A stretch of DNA of 31,577 nt from Comamonadaceae bacterium (GCA_947374505.1 CANCCE010000004.1:1-31577), one strand, 5' to 3'; numbered from the stretch's first letter, positions 1 to 7,537 are shown. Program-made: numbers and translations. The notes: generated by a model not told the origin, from the letters alone.

Positions 1-295
1 TGCGCAGCCATTCGAGTGGAATGTCCTTGGTGAAGTCGGCTACCCTCTCGACGCCTTTGAAGTAGGACGCGAAGGCGCGGTCAAACTTGTCGTAGTGCTT
101 TTCGTCCTTCACCAGCACAGTGCGGCTCAGGTAATAAAAATCATCGATCTTGTAGGCACCTTCGCCGGACGGGTCGGCATCGCCGCTGTTCGGCCCGACC
201 ACGCCGGCCTTCAGCGCTTCCAGCAGCGTCAGGTATTCCTTGACCGATACCGGTAACGTAGCCGAGCGCAAGGTGTAGAAAAAATCAATCAGCAT
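1..295 (-). CDS. VWA-domain (CoxE-like) protein, N-terminal part only
   Basis: The gene runs off the left edge, so only the first 98 or so residues are visible. They begin MLIDFFYTLRSATLPVSVKE, followed by EYLTLLEALKAG, then DDFYYLSRTVLVKDEKHYDKFDRAF. This N-terminus is typical of CoxE-like proteins with a von Willebrand factor A domain, which sit next to MoxR ATPases and are thought to act with them as metal-dependent chaperone partners. The VWA domain and its MIDAS motif lie outside the window. The start codon at 293-295 overlaps the end of the small membrane protein gene by 11 bases, and moxR lies just upstream, so the three probably form one operon. The family call rests on the N-terminal pattern and on the moxR neighbour. 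Confidence 0.75.
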   Translation of the reverse strand, partial: MLIDFFYTLRSATLPVSVKEYLTLLEALKAGVVGPNSGDADPSGEGAYKIDDFYYLSRTVLVKDEKHYDKFDRAFASYFKGVERVADFTKDIPLEWLR

Positions 296-500
296 GGCGG
301 TTGCGCCAGCGTCGCGCTATTTGCAGGCCCAGTCCACCACCTAAACCGACCAGCACGATGCCGACAATACTGCTGTTGCTATAGCCGGGATCAAAGATAT
401 CCAAACCAAGCAGGTGACCCGCCCAATAACCGATCAAGGCACCACCGATAAAACCAATGGCGTCTGACAGGCCTTCTTTCAGCATTGATTTAGGATTCAT
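285..500 (-). CDS. Small glycine-rich membrane protein (unknown function)
   Basis: A 71-residue protein with two predicted hydrophobic segments. The first is around residues 12-33 (AIGFIGGALIGYWAGHLLGL) and the second around 43-62 (SIVGIVLVGLGGGLGLQIA); the C-terminus is basic (RRWRNRH). The GxxxG-like glycine patterns would allow tight helix packing. A GGAG lies about 10 bases before the ATG. The gene lies between moxR and the VWA gene on the same strand, 36 bases from moxR and overlapping the VWA start by 11 bases, so it is probably co-transcribed. I do not recognise a named family. It could be a membrane anchor or partner for the MoxR-VWA pair, but that is inferred only from position. Confidence 0.7.
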   Translation of the reverse strand: MNPKSMLKEGLSDAIGFIGGALIGYWAGHLLGLDIFDPGYSNSSIVGIVLVGLGGGLGLQIARRWRNRHAD

Positions 501-536
501 GGGTTCAATTCTCCAGTGCTGTAACTAAGGTGCTGA

Positions 537-1379
537 TTAGCGGTTTTGGCGTTGCATGAACACCAGTTTTTCAAACAGCGTCACATCCTGCTCGTTTTTC
601 AGCAGGGCGCCTACCAGCGGCGGTACCGAGACTTTGTTGTCTTGGCTTTGCAGCACGTCGAGCGAGATGTCTTCGGCCACCAGCAGTTTGAGCCAGTCCA
701 GCAGTTCGCTGGTGGATGGTTTTTTCTTCAAGCCTGGCAGGTTGCGCACGTCGTAGAAGGTTTTCATGGCGGCCGCCAGCAATTCCTTTTTCAGGCCCGG
801 GAAATGCACGTCGACGATTTGCTTCATGGTCTCCGCATCTGGAAACTTGATGTAGTGGAAAAAGCACCTGCGCAGAAATGCATCAGGCAGTTCTTTTTCA
901 TTGTTAGAAGTGATGAAGACCAGCGGCCGGTGCTTGGCTTTGATCAGCTCCCGCGTTTCATAGCAGTAGAACTCCATGCGGTCGATCTCACGCAGCAAGT
1001 CGTTCGGAAACTCAATGTCAGCCTTGTCGATCTCATCGATCAGCAACGCGACAGGCTGGTCAGCAGTGAAGGCCTGCCACAACACACCCTTGACGATGTA
1101 GTTGTGAATGTCTTTGACTTTTTCGTCGCCCAACTGAGAGTCGCGCAGACGGGAAACGGCGTCGTATTCGTACAGACCCTGCTGCGCCTTGGTGGTCGAT
1201 TTGATGTGCCACTGCAGCAGCGGCAGCTTCAGCGCCTCGGCAACTTCTTCAGCCAGCATGGTTTTGCCAGTGCCGGGTTCGCCCTTGACCAGCAGTGGCT
1301 TGCGCAGCGTAGCGGAAGCGTTCACGGCCAGCATCAGGTCGTCAGTGGCGACGTAGTTTTGGGAGCCTTTAAATTTCAT
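537..1379 (-). CDS. MoxR-family AAA+ ATPase
   Basis: A 280-residue AAA+ ATPase. Walker A is GEPGTGKT at residues 33-40, Walker B is LLIDEID at 112-118, and a sensor-1 type segment (FITSNNEKELPDAFLRR) follows near residues 155-172. Length and layout match the MoxR family, whose members work with VWA proteins as chaperones that mature metalloenzymes or remodel complexes. The partner VWA gene begins at the left edge of the window. Xanthine-dehydrogenase-like enzymes often have a MoxR/CoxE pair (CoxD/CoxE) in their cluster; here the Mo hydroxylase genes are about 12 kb away, so a link is possible but not shown. No convincing Shine-Dalgarno sequence precedes the ATG. The gene is divergent from the cytochrome gene. 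Confidence 0.93.
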   Translation of the reverse strand: MKFKGSQNYVATDDLMLAVNASATLRKPLLVKGEPGTGKTMLAEEVAEALKLPLLQWHIKSTTKAQQGLYEYDAVSRLRDSQLGDEKVKDIHNYIVKGVLWQAFTADQPVALLIDEIDKADIEFPNDLLREIDRMEFYCYETRELIKAKHRPLVFITSNNEKELPDAFLRRCFFHYIKFPDAETMKQIVDVHFPGLKKELLAAAMKTFYDVRNLPGLKKKPSTSELLDWLKLLVAEDISLDVLQSQDNKVSVPPLVGALLKNEQDVTLFEKLVFMQRQNR

Positions 1380-1444
1380 GTGGCGTTGGAATGAAAGTGG
1401 AGAAGTGAGATTGTGCAGCAGGGGCGTCTGCCGGCCAGGTCGTT

Positions 1445-1470
1445 AGGGTCGGGACCCTCAGCTATATAAT
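1445..1470 (+). promoter_or_regulatory. Candidate promoter and operator of the cytochrome gene
   Basis: A perfect -10 box TATAAT lies at 1465-1470 inside GCTATATAAT, 45 bases before the ATG at 1516. Immediately upstream is a perfect hyphenated palindrome, AGGGTC-GG-GACCCT (1445-1458), covering the place where the -35 box should be. No good -35 match is visible, which fits an activator-dependent or regulated promoter. The region also separates the divergent moxR gene. The function is inferred from position only. Confidence 0.45.
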
Positions 1471-1515
1471 CCGCAGTAGTTTTAAGATGAATTTCAACTG
1501 ATTGTGCGCGCAAAA

Positions 1516-2178
1516 ATGATTAAGCTGCTCCCTACTATTTTCGCTCTGGCGGTTTCTTTCGTGAGTTTCACGGCCCACGCTCAGGCCGTGACAGGCAGTG
1601 CCGAAGCCGGCCAGAAGATCAATGCCATGTGCATTGGCTGTCACGGCATCAAAGGCTACCAAGCGAGCTTTCCTGAGGTCTACAAAGTGCCGATGATTTC
1701 CGGCCAAAACGCCAAGTACATCGAATCGGCTTTGCATGCCTATCAAAATGGTGATCGTAAACACCCGACCATGCGCGGTATTGCTGAGAGCCTGACCGAC
1801 CAGAACATCGCCGATTTGGCTGCTTACTATAGCGTTCACGGTTTGGTTGACGGTCAACTGGCAGCCAAAGAGGTCAAAGCGCCTAGCGTTGAAGTGGCCG
1901 CACTTTTGGGCAAAGCCAATTGCGCGTCTTGCCACGGTGCTAATTTCAGCATGCCGATTGACCCGTCCTACCCGAAAATCGGTGGCCAGCATGCGGACTA
2001 TTTATTTGTTGCGTTGAAGGCTTACAAAATCAGCGAAAACGCCAAGGTCGGCCGCGCCAACCCGATCATGGCCAGCATGGCCAAGCAGTACAGCAATGCT
2101 GAACTCAAGCTGCTGGCGAACTACATTTCATCCGTCCAAGGTGACGTGAAAGTCGTGCCACAAAGCCGCTTCCGTTGA
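1516..2178 (+). CDS. Periplasmic diheme cytochrome c (c4/c553 type)
   Basis: An exported electron carrier with two class I cytochrome c domains. The signal peptide (MIKLLPTIFALAVSFVSFTAHAQA) is followed by the first heme motif CIGCH and the second CASCH about 97 residues later; candidate distal methionines lie in HPTMRG and in the NPIMASM segment. Size and spacing match the cytochrome c4-like family, which passes electrons to terminal oxidases or serves periplasmic dehydrogenases. I chose the ATG at 1516 because it starts a normal signal peptide and lies 45 bases after a TATAAT; a GTG at 1504 would add four residues. Neither start has a strong ribosome binding site. The gene stands alone and is closed by a strong terminator, so it appears monocistronic. 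Confidence 0.9.
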   Translation: MIKLLPTIFALAVSFVSFTAHAQAVTGSAEAGQKINAMCIGCHGIKGYQASFPEVYKVPMISGQNAKYIESALHAYQNGDRKHPTMRGIAESLTDQNIADLAAYYSVHGLVDGQLAAKEVKAPSVEVAALLGKANCASCHGANFSMPIDPSYPKIGGQHADYLFVALKAYKISENAKVGRANPIMASMAKQYSNAELKLLANYISSVQGDVKVVPQSRFR

Positions 2179-2209
2179 AGTTGAATCAGGCGGGTTCTGG
2201 ATGCCCCGT

Positions 2210-2251
2210 CACCATGCAAAAAGCCGCATCACTGCGGCTTTTTGCATGGTG
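2210..2251. terminator. Strong intrinsic terminator between convergent genes
   Basis: A perfect 18-bp stem pairs 2210-2227 with 2234-2251 around a six-base loop (ATCACT). The arm contains AAAAAGCCGC, matched by GCGGCTTTTT, so each strand has a GC-rich stem core followed by a T-run within the stem. It lies 31 bases after the cytochrome stop and 72 bases after the stop of the convergent Pal-like gene, so it can serve both. Confidence 0.85.
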
Positions 2252-2323
2252 CGTTGGGTTTAAGCCAACATGCACTCTCAATACGCTTAGGAAGGCTTTT
2301 TTAGATTCTGAACCTGACCTTGA

Positions 2324-2866
2324 TCAACGGGCAATGTATTTCAAATCAACCCGCCGATTTTTGGCCCACGCTTCTTCGTTGTGGCTCGGATCGACAGGTT
2401 TTTCCATACCGTAGCTGATGGCTTCGAGATGAGTCTCTGGGACACCGAGTAAAACCAGTGACTTGCGAACTGCCTCTGCGCGCCGCTGCCCAAGCGCCAA
2501 GTTGTATTCGCGGCCCCCTTTTTCGTCGGCATTGCCTTCAACTCGAACCTTGGCGCTTTTATTTGTCGTCAAGTACTTTGCGTGCGCCTCAATCAGTGCC
2601 AGGTCGCTTTTGTGAATTAAAAAGTCATCAAAGTCAAAAAATACACTTCGCTTGGCAAGCGGAGATTGCGGATCATCCAAGGGAGATGTCACGACAACTG
2701 ACTTGACCGTGGCCTGCATCGGTGCTGGTGCGGTTTTAGCTGGGGCACTGACCACCGCCTGCGCCGCAGGGGGTGTCGAGACTTCGGCAATTTTTGTTGA
2801 ACTGCAGCCCGCGAGTGCGGTCAGCATTACCAGCAAAGAAAGGCTTTTCACATGTCCAGTTGTCAT
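2324..2866 (-). CDS. OmpA/Pal-type peptidoglycan-associated lipoprotein
   Basis: A 180-residue outer-membrane lipoprotein. A short signal ends in the lipobox LAGC with the lipidated cysteine at residue 21. A low-complexity Ala/Pro/Val linker (about 27-63) leads into an OmpA C-terminal domain (about 74-180) with FFDFDDF, VRVEGNADEKGGREYNLALG and QRRAEAVRKSL, which bind the peptide stem of peptidoglycan. The GNADEKG form is typical of Pal. A GGAG lies six bases before the ATG. No tolQRAB or ybgF gene is next to it, so it may be a second, orphan Pal-like anchor rather than the Tol-Pal partner; for that reason I give no symbol. It converges with the cytochrome gene. Confidence 0.88.
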   Translation of the reverse strand: MTTGHVKSLSLLVMLTALAGCSSTKIAEVSTPPAAQAVVSAPAKTAPAPMQATVKSVVVTSPLDDPQSPLAKRSVFFDFDDFLIHKSDLALIEAHAKYLTTNKSAKVRVEGNADEKGGREYNLALGQRRAEAVRKSLVLLGVPETHLEAISYGMEKPVDPSHNEEAWAKNRRVDLKYIAR

Positions 2867-2900
2867 AGTTACTCCGTGGTTTTTGAAGCGTTACTTTAAA

Positions 2901-2927
2901 AAATCTACGACTTCACAAAGTAGATTT
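2901..2927. promoter_or_regulatory. Inverted repeat in the AT-rich leader of the Pal-like gene
   Basis: AAATCTAC (2901-2908) and GTAGATTT (2920-2927) form a perfect 8-bp inverted repeat with an 11-base gap, 35 bases upstream of the Pal-like start, in an unusually AT-rich 150-base intergenic region. It could be an operator or a leader-RNA hairpin. I found no clear promoter boxes to decide between these. Confidence 0.3.
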
Positions 2928-3016
2928 GTTCAATTGTATCTCACCACATTCACTAATTATTTAATTTCAACCGCACAAACTTGCTAAGCTAATGACTTCA
3001 ATGACCCGGCCCACCA

Positions 3017-3505
3017 TCACATTTGGGCTAAAGGTGTCTGGGCCGCGCGTTCATCAATTTTGAGCTGAGCGAGAAGCAGACCAAGATCGTGATCAAGACG
3101 CTCTAAGGTCGCAGCATCCAGTTGAGATAAGGCCTGCGGGAGAACACCCGAAAAGGGTCCCGGCGCTTTTTTAAGGACACGCTGTCCAGCCGGCAACAGA
3201 TAAAGCTGGACGGTGCGTCTGTCCGGGCCGTCTTTTGATGCCTGAACCAACTCCAGTGTGACAAGTGATTTTGCTAAATTACTGGCCGTTGTCTGGTGAA
3301 TATCCATGGACTTGGCCAAGTCGTTGACGCCGATGCCGGGCTGAGCGTAGATCACACTTAATGCCCACAGTTGTGCCCCACCGACCCCCGCCTTTTTTTC
3401 AACTTGTTGAAAGTGTGTTTTAACCGTATTAAAGACAATTCTGAAGCGCCGTAAAACTTGGTTCGCAGAGGGTGGGGGACTGCTCTCGTTCATCGTTCGA
3501 TTCAT
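3017..3505 (-). CDS. MarR-family transcriptional regulator
   Basis: A 162-residue protein with a central winged helix-turn-helix: the segment IGVNDLAKSMDIHQTTASNL is followed by a wing around KDGPDRRTVQLYLLPAGQRV, the DRR-containing wing characteristic of MarR proteins. Flanking helices would form the dimer interface. MarR proteins usually repress nearby genes and release DNA on binding small phenolic or oxidising ligands. The gene reads away from a 211-base non-coding stretch (3506-3716) with a palindromic segment and an isolated terminator. The ClC gene upstream is on the same strand. The effector and targets cannot be told from sequence. An alternative start is Met5 (3493). Confidence 0.88.
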   Translation of the reverse strand: MNRTMNESSPPPSANQVLRRFRIVFNTVKTHFQQVEKKAGVGGAQLWALSVIYAQPGIGVNDLAKSMDIHQTTASNLAKSLVTLELVQASKDGPDRRTVQLYLLPAGQRVLKKAPGPFSGVLPQALSQLDAATLERLDHDLGLLLAQLKIDERAAQTPLAQM

Positions 3506-3612
3506 GGGGTTGTTTTAAACATAGATGTTACATGGCAGAAAACAAAGGCCCGCCCTTATGGAAAATAATCAGCACCAACATTTGTTCGAATATACTTTCT
3601 TCGGTGTTGTGA

Positions 3613-3636
3613 TTGAATCAAATTTTGACAGTTCAA
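3613..3636. promoter_or_regulatory. Candidate MarR operator
   Basis: A perfect odd-length palindrome, TCAAATTTTGA (3618-3628), is flanked by TTGAA (3613-3617) and TTCAA (3632-3636). It lies 108 bases upstream of the marR start, in the region from which marR and a possible plus-strand transcript would be read. MarR proteins typically bind AT-rich palindromes of this kind near their own promoters, so autoregulation is plausible but unproven. Confidence 0.3.
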
Positions 3637-3644
3637 GCGAGTTT

Positions 3645-3669
3645 GGAGCCCTTTGGGGCTCCTTTTTTT
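3645..3669 (+). terminator. Intrinsic terminator on the strand opposite both neighbouring genes
   Basis: GGAGCCC (3645-3651), loop TTTG, GGGCTCC (3656-3662), then TTTTTTT (3663-3669). On the minus strand the hairpin is preceded by A residues and not followed by T residues, so it does not fit as a terminator for the ClC gene, which ends at 3717 and reads leftwards. Confidence 0.75.
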
Positions 3670-3716
3670 CATGTCGGTACTGTCAACAAGTGCACACCGC
3701 CATGGCTTCAATTACC

Positions 3717-5039
3717 TCATCGAGGGACATGGAAATGTCGATCGTCGTTGACCTCGATGCCACGAAGCGCCAGTTGGCGATCAAAAATAGACCGACCAAC
3801 GAATGAGCGTGAAATCTGGCAGGACACCACCACGCTGATCATGGATAAAACAGCCCAGCTGTAACTGCCTGTCATTTCAAAAATAATGACCGTTGCCGCG
3901 ACAGGGGCCCCAATGACCGCGGCCACGCAGCTGGCAGCCGCCAGCAGCGCGTAAGACGATCCAACGCCGCCTGCGTTGGTCACCAGCAAGTCAACCACGG
4001 CGCCCAACAAGGCGCCAAAATACAAGGCCGGGCCAAACACACCGCCAAAGTAGCCAAATCCAATGCACAGACTGGTCATGAAAATTTTGGCAAAGACAAG
4101 CACCAGTAAAACAGAAAGTGCCAGCTTGCCGGCCATCGCCAGTTGAATGCTGCTGATGCCCGTACCCAGCAAATGGGGCAGGATGGGCGAGACTAAAAAC
4201 AACACCAGTGCCGGCACCAGCGGACGCCATGCCAGCGCCACGCCCGATGCTTGTGCCAGCTTGGGTGCGCCGGTGACGGCGTAGATGTACAACGAAGACA
4301 CGAGGCCACTGACCATACCGATACCAACAGCGGCGACCAGCACGGTCCAATTCAAGTCAGGCGCAGATCCAATATGAAAAAAGCGGTGATCACCTAAAAA
4401 ATATTCAGAGGCCCAATAAGCCGCAAACGTGCAAGCGAGCACCGGGCCTGAACCAAAAACACCAAAGCGGCGAATGATGGCCTCGAGTGCAAAAATGGTG
4501 GCGCCTAAAGGCGCGGCAAACACCGCCGCAATCGCAGCGCCAGCACCGGACCCCAGCACCACGTCTCGTGGCAATCGTGTGAACATTTTTTGCAGCGACG
4601 CACTGATACACGCGCCCAAATGAACCAGCGGTCCGAAGATGCCCACCGAGGCGCCGCCAGACAAATTGATCAGCGCGATGAGAGAGGAGAGGTAGCCATG
4701 TTTGAGGTCTAGCGTTTGATTATTTTGGGTGGCGTTGATCAGGTCTGCAGGACCGTGCGGACGGCCGTTATCGAGCAACTTGAGAATTTGACCCGTGAAG
4801 AGGGCCGATGCCAGCAACGCCAAGCCGACCCAAGGGCTGTAATGCCAGTGAATGTCGCTGAAGGTCAGTGGCAAAGGCATGGCCCAGTAGGCTGAGATCC
4901 ACGCGACTGTTTTCAAAAATCCAACAGCGAGGAGGCCGACGATCAGCCCTAGAAAAAGAGTGACAACGATGGCTTCAAAGCGGATGCTCAGTTGCTGCTT
5001 GACGCTGCCATTGATGGGTGGGTCGCTGCGAGGGGTCAT
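3717..5039 (-). CDS. ClC-family chloride channel/transporter lacking the gating glutamate
   Basis: A 440-residue integral membrane protein of the ClC family, of the usual bacterial size and without C-terminal CBS domains. Recognisable conserved segments are NGRPHGPADL near residues 91-100 (replacing the GSGIP anion-binding loop), GGASVGIFGPLVHLGA near 128-143 (replacing GxxxGREGP), and GFGYFGGVFGPALYFG in the second half. In E. coli ClcA the GREGP glutamate (E148) is the gate and proton-coupling residue; here Phe135 occupies that position. This suggests passive or altered anion conduction rather than Cl-/H+ exchange. An AAGGA lies eight bases before the ATG. It appears to be a single gene. 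Substrate selectivity is not certain. Confidence 0.9.
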   Translation of the reverse strand: MTPRSDPPINGSVKQQLSIRFEAIVVTLFLGLIVGLLAVGFLKTVAWISAYWAMPLPLTFSDIHWHYSPWVGLALLASALFTGQILKLLDNGRPHGPADLINATQNNQTLDLKHGYLSSLIALINLSGGASVGIFGPLVHLGACISASLQKMFTRLPRDVVLGSGAGAAIAAVFAAPLGATIFALEAIIRRFGVFGSGPVLACTFAAYWASEYFLGDHRFFHIGSAPDLNWTVLVAAVGIGMVSGLVSSLYIYAVTGAPKLAQASGVALAWRPLVPALVLFLVSPILPHLLGTGISSIQLAMAGKLALSVLLVLVFAKIFMTSLCIGFGYFGGVFGPALYFGALLGAVVDLLVTNAGGVGSSYALLAAASCVAAVIGAPVAATVIIFEMTGSYSWAVLSMISVVVSCQISRSFVGRSIFDRQLALRGIEVNDDRHFHVPR

Positions 5040-5299
5040 GGCGGGGATCCTTGACGTGGTCTGGTGCTGACAAGCACGGAGCAGTTTTTACGGTAGCGGA
5101 AGTCTAGCCCTATTGACACACAGAACACTGTGAACACCGGAGTCGGTCCACATCGATGACCCGCGCCAGCGACTTGCTGCGGATATTGACAATTCATTTT
5201 TCAAAATTCTTTTCAATCCAGTGGGGTTATTTCTGGATGCCGGTGGATGTGCATCCGTTCGAGTCTCCAATATAAGTAAGTTATTAAAAGGAAACGCCC

Positions 5300-5938
5300 A
5301 TGATTGGCCATAGCCACGAGATACCCCCACCCACTGAAATAAAGAACCTGAGCCGCTATCGCCGGGTGCTCTGGATTGCCCTGATCGTCAATGCCGCGAT
5401 GTTCTTTGTGGAGATCGCGGGGAGTTATGGCTCTGCCTCATTGGCTCTTTTGGCCGATGCGATTGACTTTGGCGGCGACGCGTTGAACTACGGTGTGTCA
5501 CTGGCCGTGCTGTCTTATGCGCTGGCTTGGCGTGCCCGAGCCGCTGTCCTCAAGGCCTTCTGCATGATCGGTTTTGGCCTGTTCGTGCTGGGCAGCGCTT
5601 TATTCGCCGTTTGGAGTGGCACAGTGCCGAACGCCGCCGTCATGGGAGGCGTGGCAGTCGTGGCCTTGATCTCCAACGTGGCTGTGGCCTGGATGCTCTA
5701 TGCCTACCGGGAAGGCGACGCCAATATGCGCAGTGTCTGGCTGTGCTCGCGCAACGACGCGATTGGCAACGTGGCCGTGATGTTCGCGGCTTTGTGGGTC
5801 TTCGGCACAGGATCCGCATGGCCCGATCTGACCGTGGCCAGTCTGATGGCTGCACTCGCTATACACAGTGGTTGGTCAGTGCTGCGCCAAGCGCGCGGTG
5901 AACTTCAATCAGAAGACGACCATGGGCATGTGCACTGA
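5300..5938 (+). CDS. Short CDF-type cation transporter
   Basis: A 212-residue membrane protein resembling cation diffusion facilitators, with about six hydrophobic segments and no C-terminal cytoplasmic metal-sensing domain. The conserved LADA of helix 2 is followed by D56-x3-D60 in place of the HxxxD of zinc exporters such as ZitB. In helix 5 C149-x3-D153 stands where HxxxD is expected, so the transport site may be Asp/Asp/Cys/Asp. Both termini are His-rich (MIGHSHEI and DDHGHVH). AAGGAA lies about six bases before the ATG. Family members export divalent metals in exchange for protons. The altered site suggests a metal other than zinc, but which one cannot be said. It stands alone and converges with degP. 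Confidence 0.85.
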   Translation: MIGHSHEIPPPTEIKNLSRYRRVLWIALIVNAAMFFVEIAGSYGSASLALLADAIDFGGDALNYGVSLAVLSYALAWRARAAVLKAFCMIGFGLFVLGSALFAVWSGTVPNAAVMGGVAVVALISNVAVAWMLYAYREGDANMRSVWLCSRNDAIGNVAVMFAALWVFGTGSAWPDLTVASLMAALAIHSGWSVLRQARGELQSEDDHGHVH

Positions 5939-5973
5939 CTTCACGACCCAGGCCGCCCCAAGCTGCCCGGTGG

Positions 5974-7458
5974 TCAGCCGAGGTTGATGGGCACAAAAAT
6001 CTTACTGTCACCGCGCATGATCAGCAAGGCCACCGACTTGTCTGATTTCGCCAGAAGTGCACGGACCTGAACCACACTTTTGACCGGGGTGCCATTGACC
6101 GACAGCAGTACGTCGCCAGCTTGGACGCCAGCCAGCGCCGCCAAGCCGCTGGCTTGCTGCACGAGCATGCCGCTGTTGACGCCGACCTCTTTGCTTTCGT
6201 CGGGTTGCAGCGGTCTCAGGGCCAAGCCGAGTTTGCCTTGTTGGTCTGCCTCACTCTTTCCAATCGTCAAAGTCGATTTGTCGGCGGCGTTGCCCAGGCG
6301 CGCGGTCAGCTCTTTGGCCGCTCCTTGCCGCCAAATCCCCAGCGTGATCTTTGCGCCAGGCGCGTCCATGCCAATGATGGCGGGTAAATCACCTGAAGAG
6401 ACGATCGGCTGACCATCGACCTCGCGGATCACGTCGCCAGGCAGCAAACCAGCTTTATCAGCCGGACTGCCTTTTTCGACCATGGACACCAGCGCACCTT
6501 CAGGCGTTTCGAGCTTGAAAGAGTTGGCAAAAGCTTGGTTGACGTCCTGCACGCCCACCCCCAAGCGCGCATGTTCAACTTTGCCGGTGGCGACGATTTG
6601 GCTTTGGACGCGTGTCGCAATGTCGATCGGGATGGCAAAAGACACGCCCTGATAGCCACCGCTTCGGCTGTAAATCTGCGAGTTGATGCCGACCACTTCA
6701 CCGTGCGCGTTGAACAGCGGACCACCGGAGTTGCCGGGGTTGATCGCCACGTCCGTTTGAATAAAGGGAACAGCGCTTTCATCCGGCAGTGAGCGACCCT
6801 TGGCGCTGACGACGCCAGCGGTCACGCTGTTTTCAAAGCCGAAGGGTGAGCCAATGGCCAGCACCCATTCGCCGACTTTGACCGCATTGGTTTTTGCCAG
6901 CACGACCACCGGTAGATCTTTGGCGTCAATCTTGAGAACAGCGATATCGGTTTGAGGGTCAGCGCCCAAGACTTTGGCGTGAAACTCACGCCGGTCGGTC
7001 AGTTTGACGATGACTTCTTGGGCGTCATGCACCACATGGCCGTTGGTCAAAATAATGCCGTCGCTGCTGACGATGAAGCCCGAGCCTTGCCCGTGGGTGG
7101 GGGGATGCGACGGCTCACCGCGGCCTGTTGACTGGCCTTGCTGAAAGCGGCGGAAGAATTCAAAAAACGGATCGTTGGGTACATCACCGCTGCTGGCCTC
7201 GTCGCTTTGAGCCTCTGAAGCTGCGTTGGATGCCTTTCTGATGCTGACGCTGATGTTGACCACGGCCGGTCCGTAGCGCTCGGTGATCTGCGAGAAGTCG
7301 GGCAGGCTCACGGGCGCACTGCCGACCAGCGCTGCGGGTACCGTAGCCGATGCCTGCGTGTGCAGGGTGTTGATGGCGCTGACACTTGCGCCACCGATCG
7401 CGCCGGCGGCCAGCAGCGCGGCGACCAATTTGGTCATGTTCAAAGCGGAGGTTTTCAT
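5974..7458 (-). CDS. degP: DegP/HtrA (Do-family) periplasmic serine protease
   Basis: A periplasmic chaperone-protease that degrades misfolded envelope proteins. After an N-terminal export signal (about residues 1-38), the trypsin-like domain carries the triad His141 (NGHVVHDA), Asp171 (TDIAVLKI) and Ser244 (NPGNSGGP). Two PDZ domains follow: one begins around VGVQDVNQAF and includes GLLPGDVIREVDGQPI, the second includes GVQAGDVLLSVNGTPV. Length (494 residues) matches the Do family. An ATG nine bases upstream (7467) overlaps the AAGGA ribosome binding site, so I use 7458, which has AAGGA eight bases ahead. A CTTAAG-type direct repeat lies 63 bases upstream, overlapping the end of the kinase gene and matching the one before the response regulator gene, so control by that pair is likely. 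MucD is an alternative name. Confidence 0.93.
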   Translation of the reverse strand: MKTSALNMTKLVAALLAAGAIGGASVSAINTLHTQASATVPAALVGSAPVSLPDFSQITERYGPAVVNISVSIRKASNAASEAQSDEASSGDVPNDPFFEFFRRFQQGQSTGRGEPSHPPTHGQGSGFIVSSDGIILTNGHVVHDAQEVIVKLTDRREFHAKVLGADPQTDIAVLKIDAKDLPVVVLAKTNAVKVGEWVLAIGSPFGFENSVTAGVVSAKGRSLPDESAVPFIQTDVAINPGNSGGPLFNAHGEVVGINSQIYSRSGGYQGVSFAIPIDIATRVQSQIVATGKVEHARLGVGVQDVNQAFANSFKLETPEGALVSMVEKGSPADKAGLLPGDVIREVDGQPIVSSGDLPAIIGMDAPGAKITLGIWRQGAAKELTARLGNAADKSTLTIGKSEADQQGKLGLALRPLQPDESKEVGVNSGMLVQQASGLAALAGVQAGDVLLSVNGTPVKSVVQVRALLAKSDKSVALLIMRGDSKIFVPINLG

Positions 7459-7520
7459 GGTGAGCATCCTTGGGTTGATGGCATCGGGGATGCCGGTGAT
7501 GTCAACTGTGAGCGCCCAGC

Positions 7521-7537
7521 CTTAAGCAAGTCTTAAA
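7521..7537 (-). promoter_or_regulatory. PmrA/QseB-like response-regulator box upstream of degP
   Basis: CTTAAG (7521-7526), five bases, CTTAAA (7532-7537). On the degP strand this reads TTTAAG-N5-CTTAAG, a close match to the direct-repeat half-sites known for PmrA/QseB-type OmpR-family regulators. It overlaps the stop codon of the kinase gene and lies about 63 bases upstream of the degP start. A second copy stands before the response-regulator gene (9616-9632). Confidence 0.6.

Larger units (their letters stand above)
3591..3669 (+). ncRNA. Candidate small RNA ending at an orphan terminator
   Basis: A strong intrinsic terminator (stem 3645-3651/3656-3662, then seven T residues) stands on the plus strand although both flanking genes are on the minus strand. 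Upstream, TATACT at 3591-3596 is a five-of-six match to a -10 box, which would give a transcript of about 65-70 nt starting near 3603. No good -35 box is seen. No convincing short coding frame is present. The transcript would arise divergently from the MarR gene. This is a prediction from the terminator and -10 box only. Confidence 0.35.

Noticed and set aside
546..1394. Long open frame antisense to moxR
   Set aside because: It lies wholly opposite a clear AAA+ gene and its translation is Gln/His/Val-rich with no recognisable domain, as expected from the complement of a GC-rich gene.
5186..5214. Promoter with TTGACA before the CDF-type gene
   Set aside because: A TTGACA is present at 5186-5191, but no acceptable -10 box lies 16-18 bases downstream.
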